NCBI GenBank assembly: GCA_028866655.1
Contig: JAGWHQ010000007.1
Span: forward strand, 1 to 58,835
Reading direction: 5' to 3'
DNA length: 58,835 nucleotides
Source: Nitrososphaerota archaeon
Lineage (GTDB): Archaea > Thermoproteota > Nitrososphaeria > Nitrososphaerales > Nitrosopumilaceae
The stretch's first letter is position 1. Every line of letters starts with the position of its first letter. The translations under genes were made by a program, and so were the position numbers. This document shows positions 1 through 7,277 of the stretch, one piece after another. The notes beneath the pieces were generated by a model, which was given only the letters and a program-made list of their open reading frames with translations, ran no database searches and was not told where the DNA came from.

Positions 1-190
1 TTCCTGGTGTTACACTTAGTGGATTTGGAGAGAAGCAATTCTTTGCAGCTACACAATCCGCTGTTGCGGCAGCGCCTGCACCTTTTGTCATATCAATTTC
101 ATTTGCTGTTTGTCCAAATGCTGGTGCTACACCTAAGATAGCAACTAGAGCCAAGAGACCAAATAGTGCGCCAAATGGTTTTGACTTCAT
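1..190 (-). CDS. Secreted plastocyanin-like copper protein, N-terminal part (cut by window edge)
   Basis: Only the first 63 residues are inside the window and the gene continues to the left. The N-terminus has two basic residues (MKSKPF), a hydrophobic stretch of about 15 residues and a probable cleavage site after APAFG, so the protein is exported. The mature start carries an Ala/Gly-rich stretch, two cysteines and then FSPNPLSVTPG. That last motif is typical of the first strands of small blue-copper (cupredoxin) domains, where the copper ligands come later. Ammonia-oxidising thaumarchaea carry many such copper proteins and are thought to use them in place of haem cytochromes. The copper role is therefore family inference; no copper ligand is visible here. 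The ATG at 190 is supported by a TATA-like box at 212-220. Confidence 0.72.
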   Translation of the reverse strand, partial: MKSKPFGALFGLLALVAILGVAPAFGQTANEIDMTKGAGAAATADCVAAKNCFSPNPLSVTPG

Positions 191-199
191 CGGTATGAG

Positions 200-220
200 A
201 TCATGTTCATGATATAAAAA
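200..220 (-). promoter_or_regulatory. Promoter and inverted repeat before the cupredoxin gene
   Basis: On the minus strand the sequence TTTTTATATC (about 211-220) sits 22-30 nt before the ATG at 190, the spacing expected for an archaeal TATA box and a leaderless mRNA. Just downstream is a perfect inverted repeat ATCATG-TT-CATGAT (200-213) between the box and the start codon. This is a place where a bound repressor would block initiation. That it is an operator is inference. Confidence 0.45.
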
Positions 221-269
221 CATGTTTTAGATTATTTTATAGAATATTGTTCTTGATAAGAATAAAAAA

Positions 270-1127
270 TCAATTGACTGTGGACAAGTTATTTTCATGT
301 AATGTCCTAGAAAACATACCAACATGTTTTGCTATCAATGTACCTACAAACATTGCAACCATTAGCATAACTATAGTCCCTGCAGGAGCCAAATTGAAAT
401 AATATGATATAGTTATGCCTGCAATTACTGCTGAAACTGATAGTGAAATAGAGATCATCATTGTTTTTTTGAATCCTTTGCCCATCATTATGCTAGTTAT
501 GTTTGGCAGCACGATTAATGCAGATATCAGCAAAATTCCAACTAATCTCATTGTTGCAATTACAGTTACTGCTGCCAAGGCTACAAAGAGATAATTTAGT
601 TTTTCAACAGGTATGCCATGCACCTTTGCTTGTTCCTCATCAAATGTAAAATGTATCAATGGTTTTCTAATTGCAATTAGTGTTACAATTACTCCACAAC
701 TTACTGCCACAATCAGTAATGCATCTTGCATACTTGTTAACAATATACTTCCAAAGAGAAAACTAAAGAGATCAATAGTAAAACCATGAGATGCACTAAT
801 GAGTAATACTCCCATTGCAAAACCTGATGATAACAATACTGCGATGGCAGCATCTCCAGATATTTTTGTACTTTTTCTTAGTTTTGTGATACCAAGAGCA
901 GTTGAAACAGAAACAGCAAACGCTGTCCAAATTGGATACACGTTAAGAAAGAATCCGAGAGCTATGCCACCAAATGCTACATGTGATAATGCATCTCCAA
1001 AAAGAGAATATCTTTTCAAAACCAAGAACAAGCCTATCATAGAACAAGTGATTGAAACTACTATGCCAGTAAGTAGAGCTCTTTGCATAAAACCATAGGA
1101 TAAGATATCAAGATTCATGAAAATCAC
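270..1127 (-). CDS. ABC-3 family metal permease (ZnuB/MntB-like)
   Basis: This is the membrane subunit of a high-affinity metal importer (zinc, manganese or nickel). It has 285 residues, close to the family norm, with about eight hydrophobic segments and the family features GDALSHVAFGGIALGF near the N-terminus and LVGILLISALIVLPN in the second half. The GTG at 1127 overlaps the stop of the ATPase gene by 4 nt, and an in-frame ATG (1118) is also possible. It is the last gene of a substrate-binding protein, ATPase, permease operon. A T-rich run at 263-268 on the coding strand just after the stop could end transcription before the cupredoxin gene. Metal specificity cannot be read from the permease. 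Confidence 0.88.
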   Translation of the reverse strand: MIFMNLDILSYGFMQRALLTGIVVSITCSMIGLFLVLKRYSLFGDALSHVAFGGIALGFFLNVYPIWTAFAVSVSTALGITKLRKSTKISGDAAIAVLLSSGFAMGVLLISASHGFTIDLFSFLFGSILLTSMQDALLIVAVSCGVIVTLIAIRKPLIHFTFDEEQAKVHGIPVEKLNYLFVALAAVTVIATMRLVGILLISALIVLPNITSIMMGKGFKKTMMISISLSVSAVIAGITISYYFNLAPAGTIVMLMVAMFVGTLIAKHVGMFSRTLHENNLSTVN

Positions 1128-1927
1128 ATATCATGTTTATGCATATGTAACTGCATAGCTGACTCTGAATATGTTTTGAGCATGTCTTTGTTTGCAAAAA
1201 ATTCTTCTTTTTCACCATGGAAAAATAATTCTCTGTTCATGCATGCTACTCTAGTTGCAAGATCTGAAATTGCAGTAAGATCATGTGAAGACCACACTAT
1301 GGTTATTTTATTTTCCTTGTTTATTTTTCTAAGTACAGAGTAGAATTTATTTTGTACATCCATGTCTACTCCAGTTACTGGCTCGTCCAATATCATCAAT
1401 AATGGCTCTTTGACAAGAGATTTTGCAATGAAGGCTCGCTGTTGTTCTCCTCCAGATAATTCACTGATCCTTCTGTCCTTGAATGATTCCAATCCCACAA
1501 TTTTTAGCGCCTCTTCAATTTTTTCATAGTCTTTGCTAGATGTAGAGAATATCCTGTTCCAGCAACATCCATGATTCTGTATCAATGCAACACCTTTCAT
1601 CAACTTCTTTTTTGATAGAATCCCCATCGCAACTACATCATAAACAGTTGCAGGAAAATTCGGTTCAAAATTTACTTTCTGTGGCACATAACCTATCATA
1701 GAAAGTAATGTGGTGTATTGGTGTCCTTCATATCCAAATAGCTTGATCTTTCCTTGATAGGTTTGTAATCCAAGAATTGCTCTGAACAATGTAGTTTTAC
1801 CAGCCCCATTTGGTCCAACAATTCCCAAAAGGTCTCCTTCCTGAACGCTAAAACTAATTTTATTTATTGCCAAAGCTCCGTTATGACTTACTGAAACATT
1901 TTCTACGTCTAATGCATTTACTGACAT
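1124..1927 (-). CDS. ABC transporter ATPase for metal uptake (ZnuC-like)
   Basis: This is the nucleotide-binding subunit that powers the neighbouring permease. Seen directly are Walker A GPNGAGKTT (residues 38-46 from the chosen start), the signature LSGGEQQRA, Walker B LLMILDEP and a switch histidine in SSHD. I place the start at ATG 1927 (MSVNALDVENVSV). The longer reading from 1966 adds 13 residues unlike the family and overlaps the binding-protein gene more. With the chosen start the overlap with the upstream stop is 10 nt. Between Walker A and the signature there is an insertion with a Cys-Cys pair (NHGCCWNRIF) that is not usual for ZnuC. Confidence 0.9.
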   Translation of the reverse strand: MSVNALDVENVSVSHNGALAINKISFSVQEGDLLGIVGPNGAGKTTLFRAILGLQTYQGKIKLFGYEGHQYTTLLSMIGYVPQKVNFEPNFPATVYDVVAMGILSKKKLMKGVALIQNHGCCWNRIFSTSSKDYEKIEEALKIVGLESFKDRRISELSGGEQQRAFIAKSLVKEPLLMILDEPVTGVDMDVQNKFYSVLRKINKENKITIVWSSHDLTAISDLATRVACMNRELFFHGEKEEFFANKDMLKTYSESAMQLHMHKHDM

Positions 1928-2877
1928 TCTAAAGCCGTTCTCAAATTGTGTAAGTTCTGATACCATTTATCTAGGTATGTCTTTCCCTCTTGTTGTTCAG
2001 TTTGATTAATTCCTTCAAGAGGACTTAATATCAAAACTTGTGCACCAACTTCATCTGCTAGTGTATTAGCAAGTCTTGGGTCTACCAAATCCTCTGAAAA
2101 TATCACTTTAACATCCTTGTCCTTTGCAATCTGGATTATTCGTTGAATATCTTGTGGAGGTACATCGACTTCTGGTGCCATTCCACTTATCCATACATCA
2201 TGTATACCATATCTGTTTGAAAAATAATTAAAGGCATTATGAAATGATACAAAAGTATCTTTTTTACAGTGTGACAACCCAGTTTTTATGTCGTTATCTA
2301 GTTCAGATAATTTTGCAATGTATGCATTTGCATTATTTTCATAATATGCAGCATTTGCAGGATCTGCTTTTTGCATTGCATTCTTGATATTTGTTACTTC
2401 TTGTTCTGCAAATATTGGATCATTCCACACATGTGGATCCAGTCCCCCCTGCGCTAGAATTTCCTTGTCATCTTCTGCAGAATCTGCTTTTAGTAAGGGA
2501 ATGCCATCAGTGGCCTTTACAAAAGTCATATTCTGAAATTCTCCTGATTCCATGTATTTGGAAATGTATGCTTCCATACCAGCTCCATTGTAAATGAAAA
2601 GTTTTGTTCCCTTTAGATCTTCAATCTGTTGAATACTTGGTTCCCATTCATGTGGTTCTTCTCCAATTGGAAGAAAACTATACACATCAGTTTTGTTGCC
2701 ACCCACATTTCTTGCAAATTCATAGAGTGGAAAAAAAGATGCAACCACTTTGAGTTTATTATCAGATAGATTTTGTGTATTTGGTTGTGATTGGAAAAGA
2801 TTTGCATTTGCAGATACAATAAAAATTGTTACAATAATTATTCCTCCAATTATTATTGTCTTGAGTTTATTCAACAA
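1918..2877 (-). CDS. Metal-binding protein of ABC transporter (ZnuA/TroA family)
   Basis: This is the extracellular solute-binding protein, 319 residues, the first gene of the operon. A hydrophobic N-terminal segment (residues about 8-23) acts as signal peptide or membrane anchor. Conserved cluster-9 binding-protein motifs are present: EEPHEWEPS, DPHVWNDP and SFHNAFNYF supply three histidine ligands, and the late IFSEDLVDPR region supplies the acidic side. No His-rich loop like that of many zinc-specific ZnuA proteins is present, so zinc, manganese and nickel all remain possible. The gene starts with TTG at 2877 (a second TTG follows at once). The NikR-like gene is divergent, 88 nt away. Confidence 0.88.
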   Translation of the reverse strand: MLNKLKTIIIGGIIIVTIFIVSANANLFQSQPNTQNLSDNKLKVVASFFPLYEFARNVGGNKTDVYSFLPIGEEPHEWEPSIQQIEDLKGTKLFIYNGAGMEAYISKYMESGEFQNMTFVKATDGIPLLKADSAEDDKEILAQGGLDPHVWNDPIFAEQEVTNIKNAMQKADPANAAYYENNANAYIAKLSELDNDIKTGLSHCKKDTFVSFHNAFNYFSNRYGIHDVWISGMAPEVDVPPQDIQRIIQIAKDKDVKVIFSEDLVDPRLANTLADEVGAQVLILSPLEGINQTEQQEGKTYLDKWYQNLHNLRTALECQ

Positions 2878-2893
2878 CGGTTTTGTTCATAAG

Positions 2894-2950
2894 TTATTAA
2901 TAAATTTATAAAATCTTAATAATTATTGCTGCTAAACTTATAAGATACTT
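2894..2950. promoter_or_regulatory. Divergent promoter region between metal ABC operon and nikR-like gene
   Basis: The 88-nt spacer is almost pure AT. A perfect 10-bp palindrome TTATTAATAA (2894-2903) lies 17-26 nt before the ABC operon start. A second palindrome CTTATAAG (2937-2944) lies 22-29 nt before the regulator ATG at 2966 and doubles as its TATA-like box. TTTATAAA around 2905-2912 may be the TATA box of the ABC operon. Positions fit leaderless transcription on both sides. Regulation by the adjacent NikR-like protein is inferred from layout. Confidence 0.45.
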
Positions 2951-2965
2951 AATAATAATCATATC

Positions 2966-3349
2966 ATGCCCATAGTCTCAATATCTCTAAATGATGAGAT
3001 CTTATTGGAGCTAGACAGGATACAGAAAACAATGGGATTTTCTGGTAGGTCTGAAATTATTCGAGCTGGCATAAGAAATCTAGTAGCCGAAGAAAAACAA
3101 CATGGTACACTATCTGGATTGATTCATGCCATTCTCATGATTGTTCATGATGAAGAATCAGAACAGATTGTTACAGGAATCAAACACAATCATGAAGATT
3201 TAATCGGCACTCATCTTCATAGTAAAGTAGACGGTAACAAATGCATGGAACTCTTCTTATTGCATGGAGATGCCGAAAAGATTAGCATTATGACACGAGA
3301 TTTTCAGACAAACAAGAAAATGGATAATGTTAAACTAGTTACCATGTAA
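2966..3349 (+). CDS. nikR: NikR-like ribbon-helix-helix metal-responsive regulator
   Basis: This 127-residue protein is close in length to NikR (about 133-148). Residues 1-45 form a ribbon-helix-helix DNA-binding domain (VSISLNDEILLELDRI, then GRSEIIRAGIRNL). The rest matches the ACT-like metal-sensing domain. The high-affinity nickel ligands of NikR are three histidines and a cysteine, and counterparts are visible in IKHNHEDL, THLHS and GNKC. It is transcribed divergently from the metal ABC operon, so control of that operon is likely. Whether the real effector is nickel, or another metal such as zinc, is open. It ends 12 nt from the convergent pyrB stop. Confidence 0.85.
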   Translation: MPIVSISLNDEILLELDRIQKTMGFSGRSEIIRAGIRNLVAEEKQHGTLSGLIHAILMIVHDEESEQIVTGIKHNHEDLIGTHLHSKVDGNKCMELFLLHGDAEKISIMTRDFQTNKKMDNVKLVTM

Positions 3350-3361
3350 AACCTTATTTTT

Positions 3362-4297
3362 CTATACTATTCCATTTTCATTTAGAATTAATGCAAGGAG
3401 TGCCGCACGTGTATCTTTTCCATATTGTGCTTGTTTAAAATATTTGGCTTGTTTTGTAGAATCAATTTCGTGTGATATTTCATCAAGACGTGGTAGAGGA
3501 TGCATTATGATGGCATCATCTTTTAATTTCTTTACTAGCTCCTGATCAATTTTATAACTTCCTTTAACTTTTACATATTCTTCAATGTCAGCAAATCTTT
3601 CTTTTTGTATTCTTGTTACATATATCACATCTAGATCATCAAGATTTTCTTCTAGATCACTAGTTTCAGTATATTGAAGTTTCTTTCTTATTTCATATGT
3701 TGAATCAGCGCGGATTTTAAGTGACTGTGGAGATATTAGTTTTACATTAACGTTGTAATTGCTTAATGCATACAAAAGTGAATAAACAGTCCTGCCATAT
3801 TTTAGATCACCAACAATTCCTATTTTAAGACCATCAATTTTCTTTTTCTCTTTTCTAATGGTATAGAGATCAAGTATTGCCTGTGTTGGATGTTCTTCGG
3901 TACCACTTCCCGCATTAATTAGTGGTTTTTCTGATATTTCTGCTGCGAATCTACTAGAGCCATCAAGTTGGTGCCTAAGAACCAGAACATCAGAATACAA
4001 AGACATGATTTTTACGGTATCAGCAAGACTTTCACCCTTTTTTGCAGATGAAGAAGAGGCATCAGCTATTCCAAGAGAAGTTCCACCTATTGATGCCATG
4101 GCCGCCTCAAAACTTAATCTAGTTCTAGTACTAGGTTCAAAAAACAAGTATCCAAGGGTTTTTCCACGCACTATTTCCCTTCTTTCATTTTGATTCATTC
4201 CAATTATTTTGTCTGTTGCTTGGAAAACAGTTTCAAACTTTTGTTTATCAAAATCTCTCACTGAGACAATATCTTTTTGGAAAAAAGAATTGCTCAT
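3362..4297 (-). CDS. pyrB: Aspartate carbamoyltransferase catalytic subunit
   Basis: Condenses carbamoyl phosphate with aspartate in pyrimidine synthesis. From ATG 4297 the protein has 311 residues, the normal size. The phosphate-binding motif STRTR is at residues 56-60, followed by HPTQAILDLYTI and HPLPRLDEI, all hallmarks of the family. The longer reading frame to 4375 is rejected because it runs through the divergent pyrI promoter and start. Its partner regulatory gene pyrI is divergent rather than downstream, with only 43 nt between the two chosen starts. Confidence 0.95.
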   Translation of the reverse strand: MSNSFFQKDIVSVRDFDKQKFETVFQATDKIIGMNQNERREIVRGKTLGYLFFEPSTRTRLSFEAAMASIGGTSLGIADASSSSAKKGESLADTVKIMSLYSDVLVLRHQLDGSSRFAAEISEKPLINAGSGTEEHPTQAILDLYTIRKEKKKIDGLKIGIVGDLKYGRTVYSLLYALSNYNVNVKLISPQSLKIRADSTYEIRKKLQYTETSDLEENLDDLDVIYVTRIQKERFADIEEYVKVKGSYKIDQELVKKLKDDAIIMHPLPRLDEISHEIDSTKQAKYFKQAQYGKDTRAALLALILNENGIV

Positions 4298-4310
4298 TAG
4301 TAATTCACTA

Positions 4311-4318
4311 TTATATAT
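4311..4318 (+). promoter_or_regulatory. TATA box deciding the pyrI start
   Basis: TTATATAT at 4311-4318 is centred about 26 nt before the ATG at 4341. This is the spacing of an archaeal TATA box to a leaderless start. It supports ATG 4341 over the in-frame ATG at 4317, which overlaps the box itself. Confidence 0.55.
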
Positions 4319-4340
4319 GAGTAGTATACAAACTATTCCA

Positions 4341-4802
4341 ATGTCAGAATCAGATCTTATTGTAAGAAGGATCAAAAATGGAACTGTAATTGATCACATA
4401 GAAGCTGGAAAAGGTTTGAAGGTACTAAATGCATTAGGAATAGATGGTGGAGATGGGAATGTTATTACAATTGCACTCAATGTTCCAAGCTCCAAGGTTG
4501 CAAAAAAAGACATTATAAAAGTAGAAAATAAATTTTTGCAGGATAAAGATACCAATAAACTTGCATTAATTGCCCCAAAGGCAACAGTAAACATAATTCA
4601 AGATTACAAATTAGTTGAGAAGAGACGTGTCACATTACCAAATCAAATAGAGAGAATTTTTCGATGTTCAAACCCAGACTGTATAACAAATAGTGATGAA
4701 GACATACAACCAATCATGGATGTAGTTGATAAAACAGGACTTGTTCTCAGATGTAGATATTGTACAAGAACTTTGGATGTTAACGAATTAAAATATTATT
4801 AA
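4341..4802 (+). CDS. pyrI: Aspartate carbamoyltransferase regulatory subunit
   Basis: This nucleotide-binding and zinc-binding subunit assembles with PyrB and carries allosteric control of aspartate transcarbamoylase. From ATG 4341 it has 153 residues, the usual length. It begins with an allosteric domain containing the hallmark IKNGTVIDHI. The C-terminal zinc domain shows four cysteines in the spacing CX4C...CX2C (CSNPDC and CRYC). The reading frame is open upstream to 4209, but that part overlaps pyrB antisense and is not conserved in type. The gene ends 5 nt before the convergent atpI stop. Confidence 0.94.
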   Translation: MSESDLIVRRIKNGTVIDHIEAGKGLKVLNALGIDGGDGNVITIALNVPSSKVAKKDIIKVENKFLQDKDTNKLALIAPKATVNIIQDYKLVEKRRVTLPNQIERIFRCSNPDCITNSDEDIQPIMDVVDKTGLVLRCRYCTRTLDVNELKYY

Positions 4803-4807
4803 AATTT

Positions 4808-6823
4808 TTATTTTTTTTCTGCTTGCAGTTCATACTGGTCATATGTAAACTTCCTTGAAGTTCCAAATGGCCTAAATGCTCTTCCATTACCATGGTAGAA
4901 CTTTGAAAAGAATTCAACATAAATCAATCTTGCTCCCTGAATGCCTGGTTCAAAGACACCAATTATAATATTGAATATGTGACCTATGAATAGTATCATC
5001 GTTCCAAGAACAATGAAAGGAATTCCATGATGTAGTGTTTTGAAAAAGATAAAGTCAATTACATCAGCCAAGATGACTGATGCCAAAAGAATTCCAACAA
5101 GTCTGGTGTATGATAATATGTGGCTAACAATAGAGGGTAACTCCATGATTGCCCTTGGGCCTTCTCCTACAAACATCAAGCCAATTCCACCAATCATCAA
5201 GCCTATGTAAGCAGCACCTGTTGTGCTATGAACTGGGTTGACGTGTTGATGATGCATCAGTGCAAGTCCAAAGAGTACCACACCCCAACCAAAGAGCAAC
5301 CAACCCATTTTGCCAATAGCATGTTTTTTGAGACCTTCACGTATACTATTCAAGATACCTAGGATTAGACCAAATGTTACCATTCCAAGACCAATGTATC
5401 CAGCGATTAGCAATAGTTTTCTTAGACTAGTAATTGGACTGAATATTGTTCCATCGGCAGGTAGATGTAAACCTAGATGAGTATTGAGAAAACCAAATAG
5501 ATAGCCGTTAAGATGGAATCCAAAGTAGAGGTTAAACACAAATCCTAATCCTATTGCAATGATAGCACCTGGTGTCATTGCTTTTGCAAGTTTTACCATC
5601 TGTCGTCTCTTTAGTATATTCAATGCAAATTTGCTCAACATACTAGGCATGATGTTAATGTCTCTCTTTCCACCCTCAATTCTTCGAATAACCCATCGAC
5701 ATACTAGAAGTATAAATAATCCATATCCTGCATCGCCAACCATCATACCGTAGAATATGGGAAAGAATATACCAAAGATTAGTGTGGGATCGAATTCTTT
5801 GCCTTCTGGTAAAGAATAGAATCTGATAAAGGCCTCAAACAGTTTGAATCTTTTTGGATTGTCAAATTGTGTTGGTGGGTGCTCGTCTGTTTCAAGCTCA
5901 AATAACATGGTACCTTTGGTATTTTTCTCAAAGATGCTTCTTAGTTGACCAGTCTTTGATTTTGGAATCCAGCCTTCGAGAGCAAAAGAATCAGATGTTA
6001 CTCCCAGATTATCAATGACTTCAAGTTTTTTGTTTTCAATCTCAAGTTGTTCTTCTATACATACAATATTGACATAATGAGTCTTTGAGATTTCGCCTAA
6101 TTGTCTTTCAACTTCTTTTAGTTTATTAGAAATATCAGTCTGTTTTGATTTTAGATTTTGTAGTAGTTGGTCTGCCTTTCCTTCTAGTTTTGGAACTGCC
6201 TCCATTTTTACATTATATTCTTGAACTACTGTAGCAAGTGCATGTGGTGGAAAATTTGGAAATGTAACAAGGACTAGATTTGTGGTGTCTTTTCCTTCTT
6301 TTGAATAGATAAAGACATCTTGGCTGTTTACATCAAGTGTCTTTTTGAATGCAGCATAGTTTTTGGAATCTACCCTACCAAAGTATGAATGGGCCATCTT
6401 TAATTGAAGAACACTAAAATCTTCTGGGAAAAATGAAAATTCCTCTACTAGTTTTATGTTGTTTTCAGTCTCTTTGAGCTGCGTTAAGAGATGCTCTTTT
6501 TCTTTTTCCAAGGTTGCCACCTTGTCATCAATGTTGATGGATTTAGTAGCCTGCATTATTTGGTCCATGGAAGTGAATCGTTGACATTGAGTGGCCTCAA
6601 TTGGAGGCAGTACTGTCTTTAGTGCTTTCATTCTCAAGAGTTGGTCTGAGACTTGTCTGAACATTTCATTGTCACGTTCATTTCGCACAAGTGTGGCAAC
6701 ATCTTTTGATAATGGCTCTAGTTGTACAACATTAAGATCGTGTAAAATAGAAATTACAGTTTGTCTTTCATTTCGTAGCCCAATGACTGCAATTCTTCCC
6801 ATTGGTACTGGTTTTAGAACCAA
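4808..6823 (-). CDS. atpI: A-type ATP synthase subunit I (a-like stator/proton channel)
   Basis: This 671-residue protein provides the static half of the ion channel and a peripheral-stalk anchor. The first half is cytoplasmic and rich in heptad-like coiled coil (around residues 90-130 and 215-260). From about residue 340 a membrane domain of seven or more hydrophobic segments begins with FGIFFPIFYGMMVGDAGYG, a family hallmark. The late segment SYTRLVGILLASVILADV carries the arginine expected to face the rotor glutamates. It is the last gene of the operon, 3 nt after atpH. Confidence 0.93.
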   Translation of the reverse strand: MVLKPVPMGRIAVIGLRNERQTVISILHDLNVVQLEPLSKDVATLVRNERDNEMFRQVSDQLLRMKALKTVLPPIEATQCQRFTSMDQIMQATKSINIDDKVATLEKEKEHLLTQLKETENNIKLVEEFSFFPEDFSVLQLKMAHSYFGRVDSKNYAAFKKTLDVNSQDVFIYSKEGKDTTNLVLVTFPNFPPHALATVVQEYNVKMEAVPKLEGKADQLLQNLKSKQTDISNKLKEVERQLGEISKTHYVNIVCIEEQLEIENKKLEVIDNLGVTSDSFALEGWIPKSKTGQLRSIFEKNTKGTMLFELETDEHPPTQFDNPKRFKLFEAFIRFYSLPEGKEFDPTLIFGIFFPIFYGMMVGDAGYGLFILLVCRWVIRRIEGGKRDINIMPSMLSKFALNILKRRQMVKLAKAMTPGAIIAIGLGFVFNLYFGFHLNGYLFGFLNTHLGLHLPADGTIFSPITSLRKLLLIAGYIGLGMVTFGLILGILNSIREGLKKHAIGKMGWLLFGWGVVLFGLALMHHQHVNPVHSTTGAAYIGLMIGGIGLMFVGEGPRAIMELPSIVSHILSYTRLVGILLASVILADVIDFIFFKTLHHGIPFIVLGTMILFIGHIFNIIIGVFEPGIQGARLIYVEFFSKFYHGNGRAFRPFGTSRKFTYDQYELQAEKK

Positions 6824-6826
6824 AAT

Positions 6827-7150
6827 CTATACCTCTTTTAGTAAAATATCGATTATCTCTTTGACTGTCTTAGAATCAATTTTTGAAGAAACAGACTTGG
6901 CCTTGGTTTTTGCCTCTTCTATGATCTTTTCTGTTTCGGTATTTGCTTTCTTTCTTGCTTGGTCTATTGTTGATTCAACTAGTTTTTCACCATCAGTTTT
7001 TGCTGCTGTAATTGCTTGTATAGCATAAGTTTCAAAATTTCGCAGTTCTTCTGCTACTTTTTTCTTTTGTTCATCAATTTCTTTTTGTGATCTGTCTTCT
7101 GATTCTTTTATTTGCTTTAGTGAATGAACGTATTTTTCTGATGTAGACAT
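6827..7150 (-). CDS. atpH: A-type ATP synthase subunit H (peripheral stalk)
   Basis: A 107-residue, highly charged, mostly helical protein (many K and E, few aromatics, long coiled coil) as expected for stalk subunit H, which pairs with subunit E to form the peripheral stator. The start is ATG 7150 (MSTSEKYVHSL). The extension to 7180 is rejected because it lies inside a separate small ORF in another frame that ends at 7152. It sits between that small ORF and atpI with 1-nt and 3-nt gaps. Identity rests on composition and operon position rather than on a unique motif. Confidence 0.82.
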   Translation of the reverse strand: MSTSEKYVHSLKQIKESEDRSQKEIDEQKKKVAEELRNFETYAIQAITAAKTDGEKLVESTIDQARKKANTETEKIIEEAKTKAKSVSSKIDSKTVKEIIDILLKEV

Positions 7151-7151
7151 T

Positions 7152-7277
7152 TTATACTCCAAAAAAGTGCTTGCCTGCATATAGTGCCAATGCTATAGTA
7201 CCAAGAATGTTACCTAGTTTAAATGCTCGAATTATCAGAAAGAATTTTCTCTGTTGTTGATTTACAAAATTAGGCAA
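7152..7277 (-). CDS. 41-aa single-span membrane ORF inside the ATP synthase operon (unknown)
   Basis: This is a small frame between atpD and atpH that fills the gap exactly. It starts with TTG at 7277, overlapping the atpD stop by 8 nt, and its stop TAA (7154-7152) lies 1 nt before the atpH ATG. The product begins PNFVNQQQRKFF, then has one strongly hydrophobic stretch (about residues 21-38, including GNILGTIALALYAG) and ends KHFFGV. It is basic at the N-terminus, so that end should stay inside. I know no named A-type ATPase subunit of this kind. The tight packing at both ends argues that it is translated. Possible roles are assembly factor, small rotor or stator membrane subunit, or a coupling ORF. 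It lacks a standard ATG and an obvious ribosome-binding site. Confidence 0.6.
   Translation of the reverse strand: MPNFVNQQQRKFFLIIRAFKLGNILGTIALALYAGKHFFGV

Noticed and set aside
270-2877. Naming the ABC transporter as zinc-specific
   Set aside because: The binding protein lacks a His-rich loop and the neighbour is a NikR-type regulator, so the metal cannot be assigned from sequence.
3362-4375. pyrB with an N-terminal extension to 4375
   Set aside because: The extension runs across the pyrI promoter and start on the other strand; ATG 4297 gives the normal 311 residues.
6591-7028. 145-aa plus-strand frame across atpI and atpH
   Set aside because: Antisense to conserved genes, low-complexity composition, no start signal.
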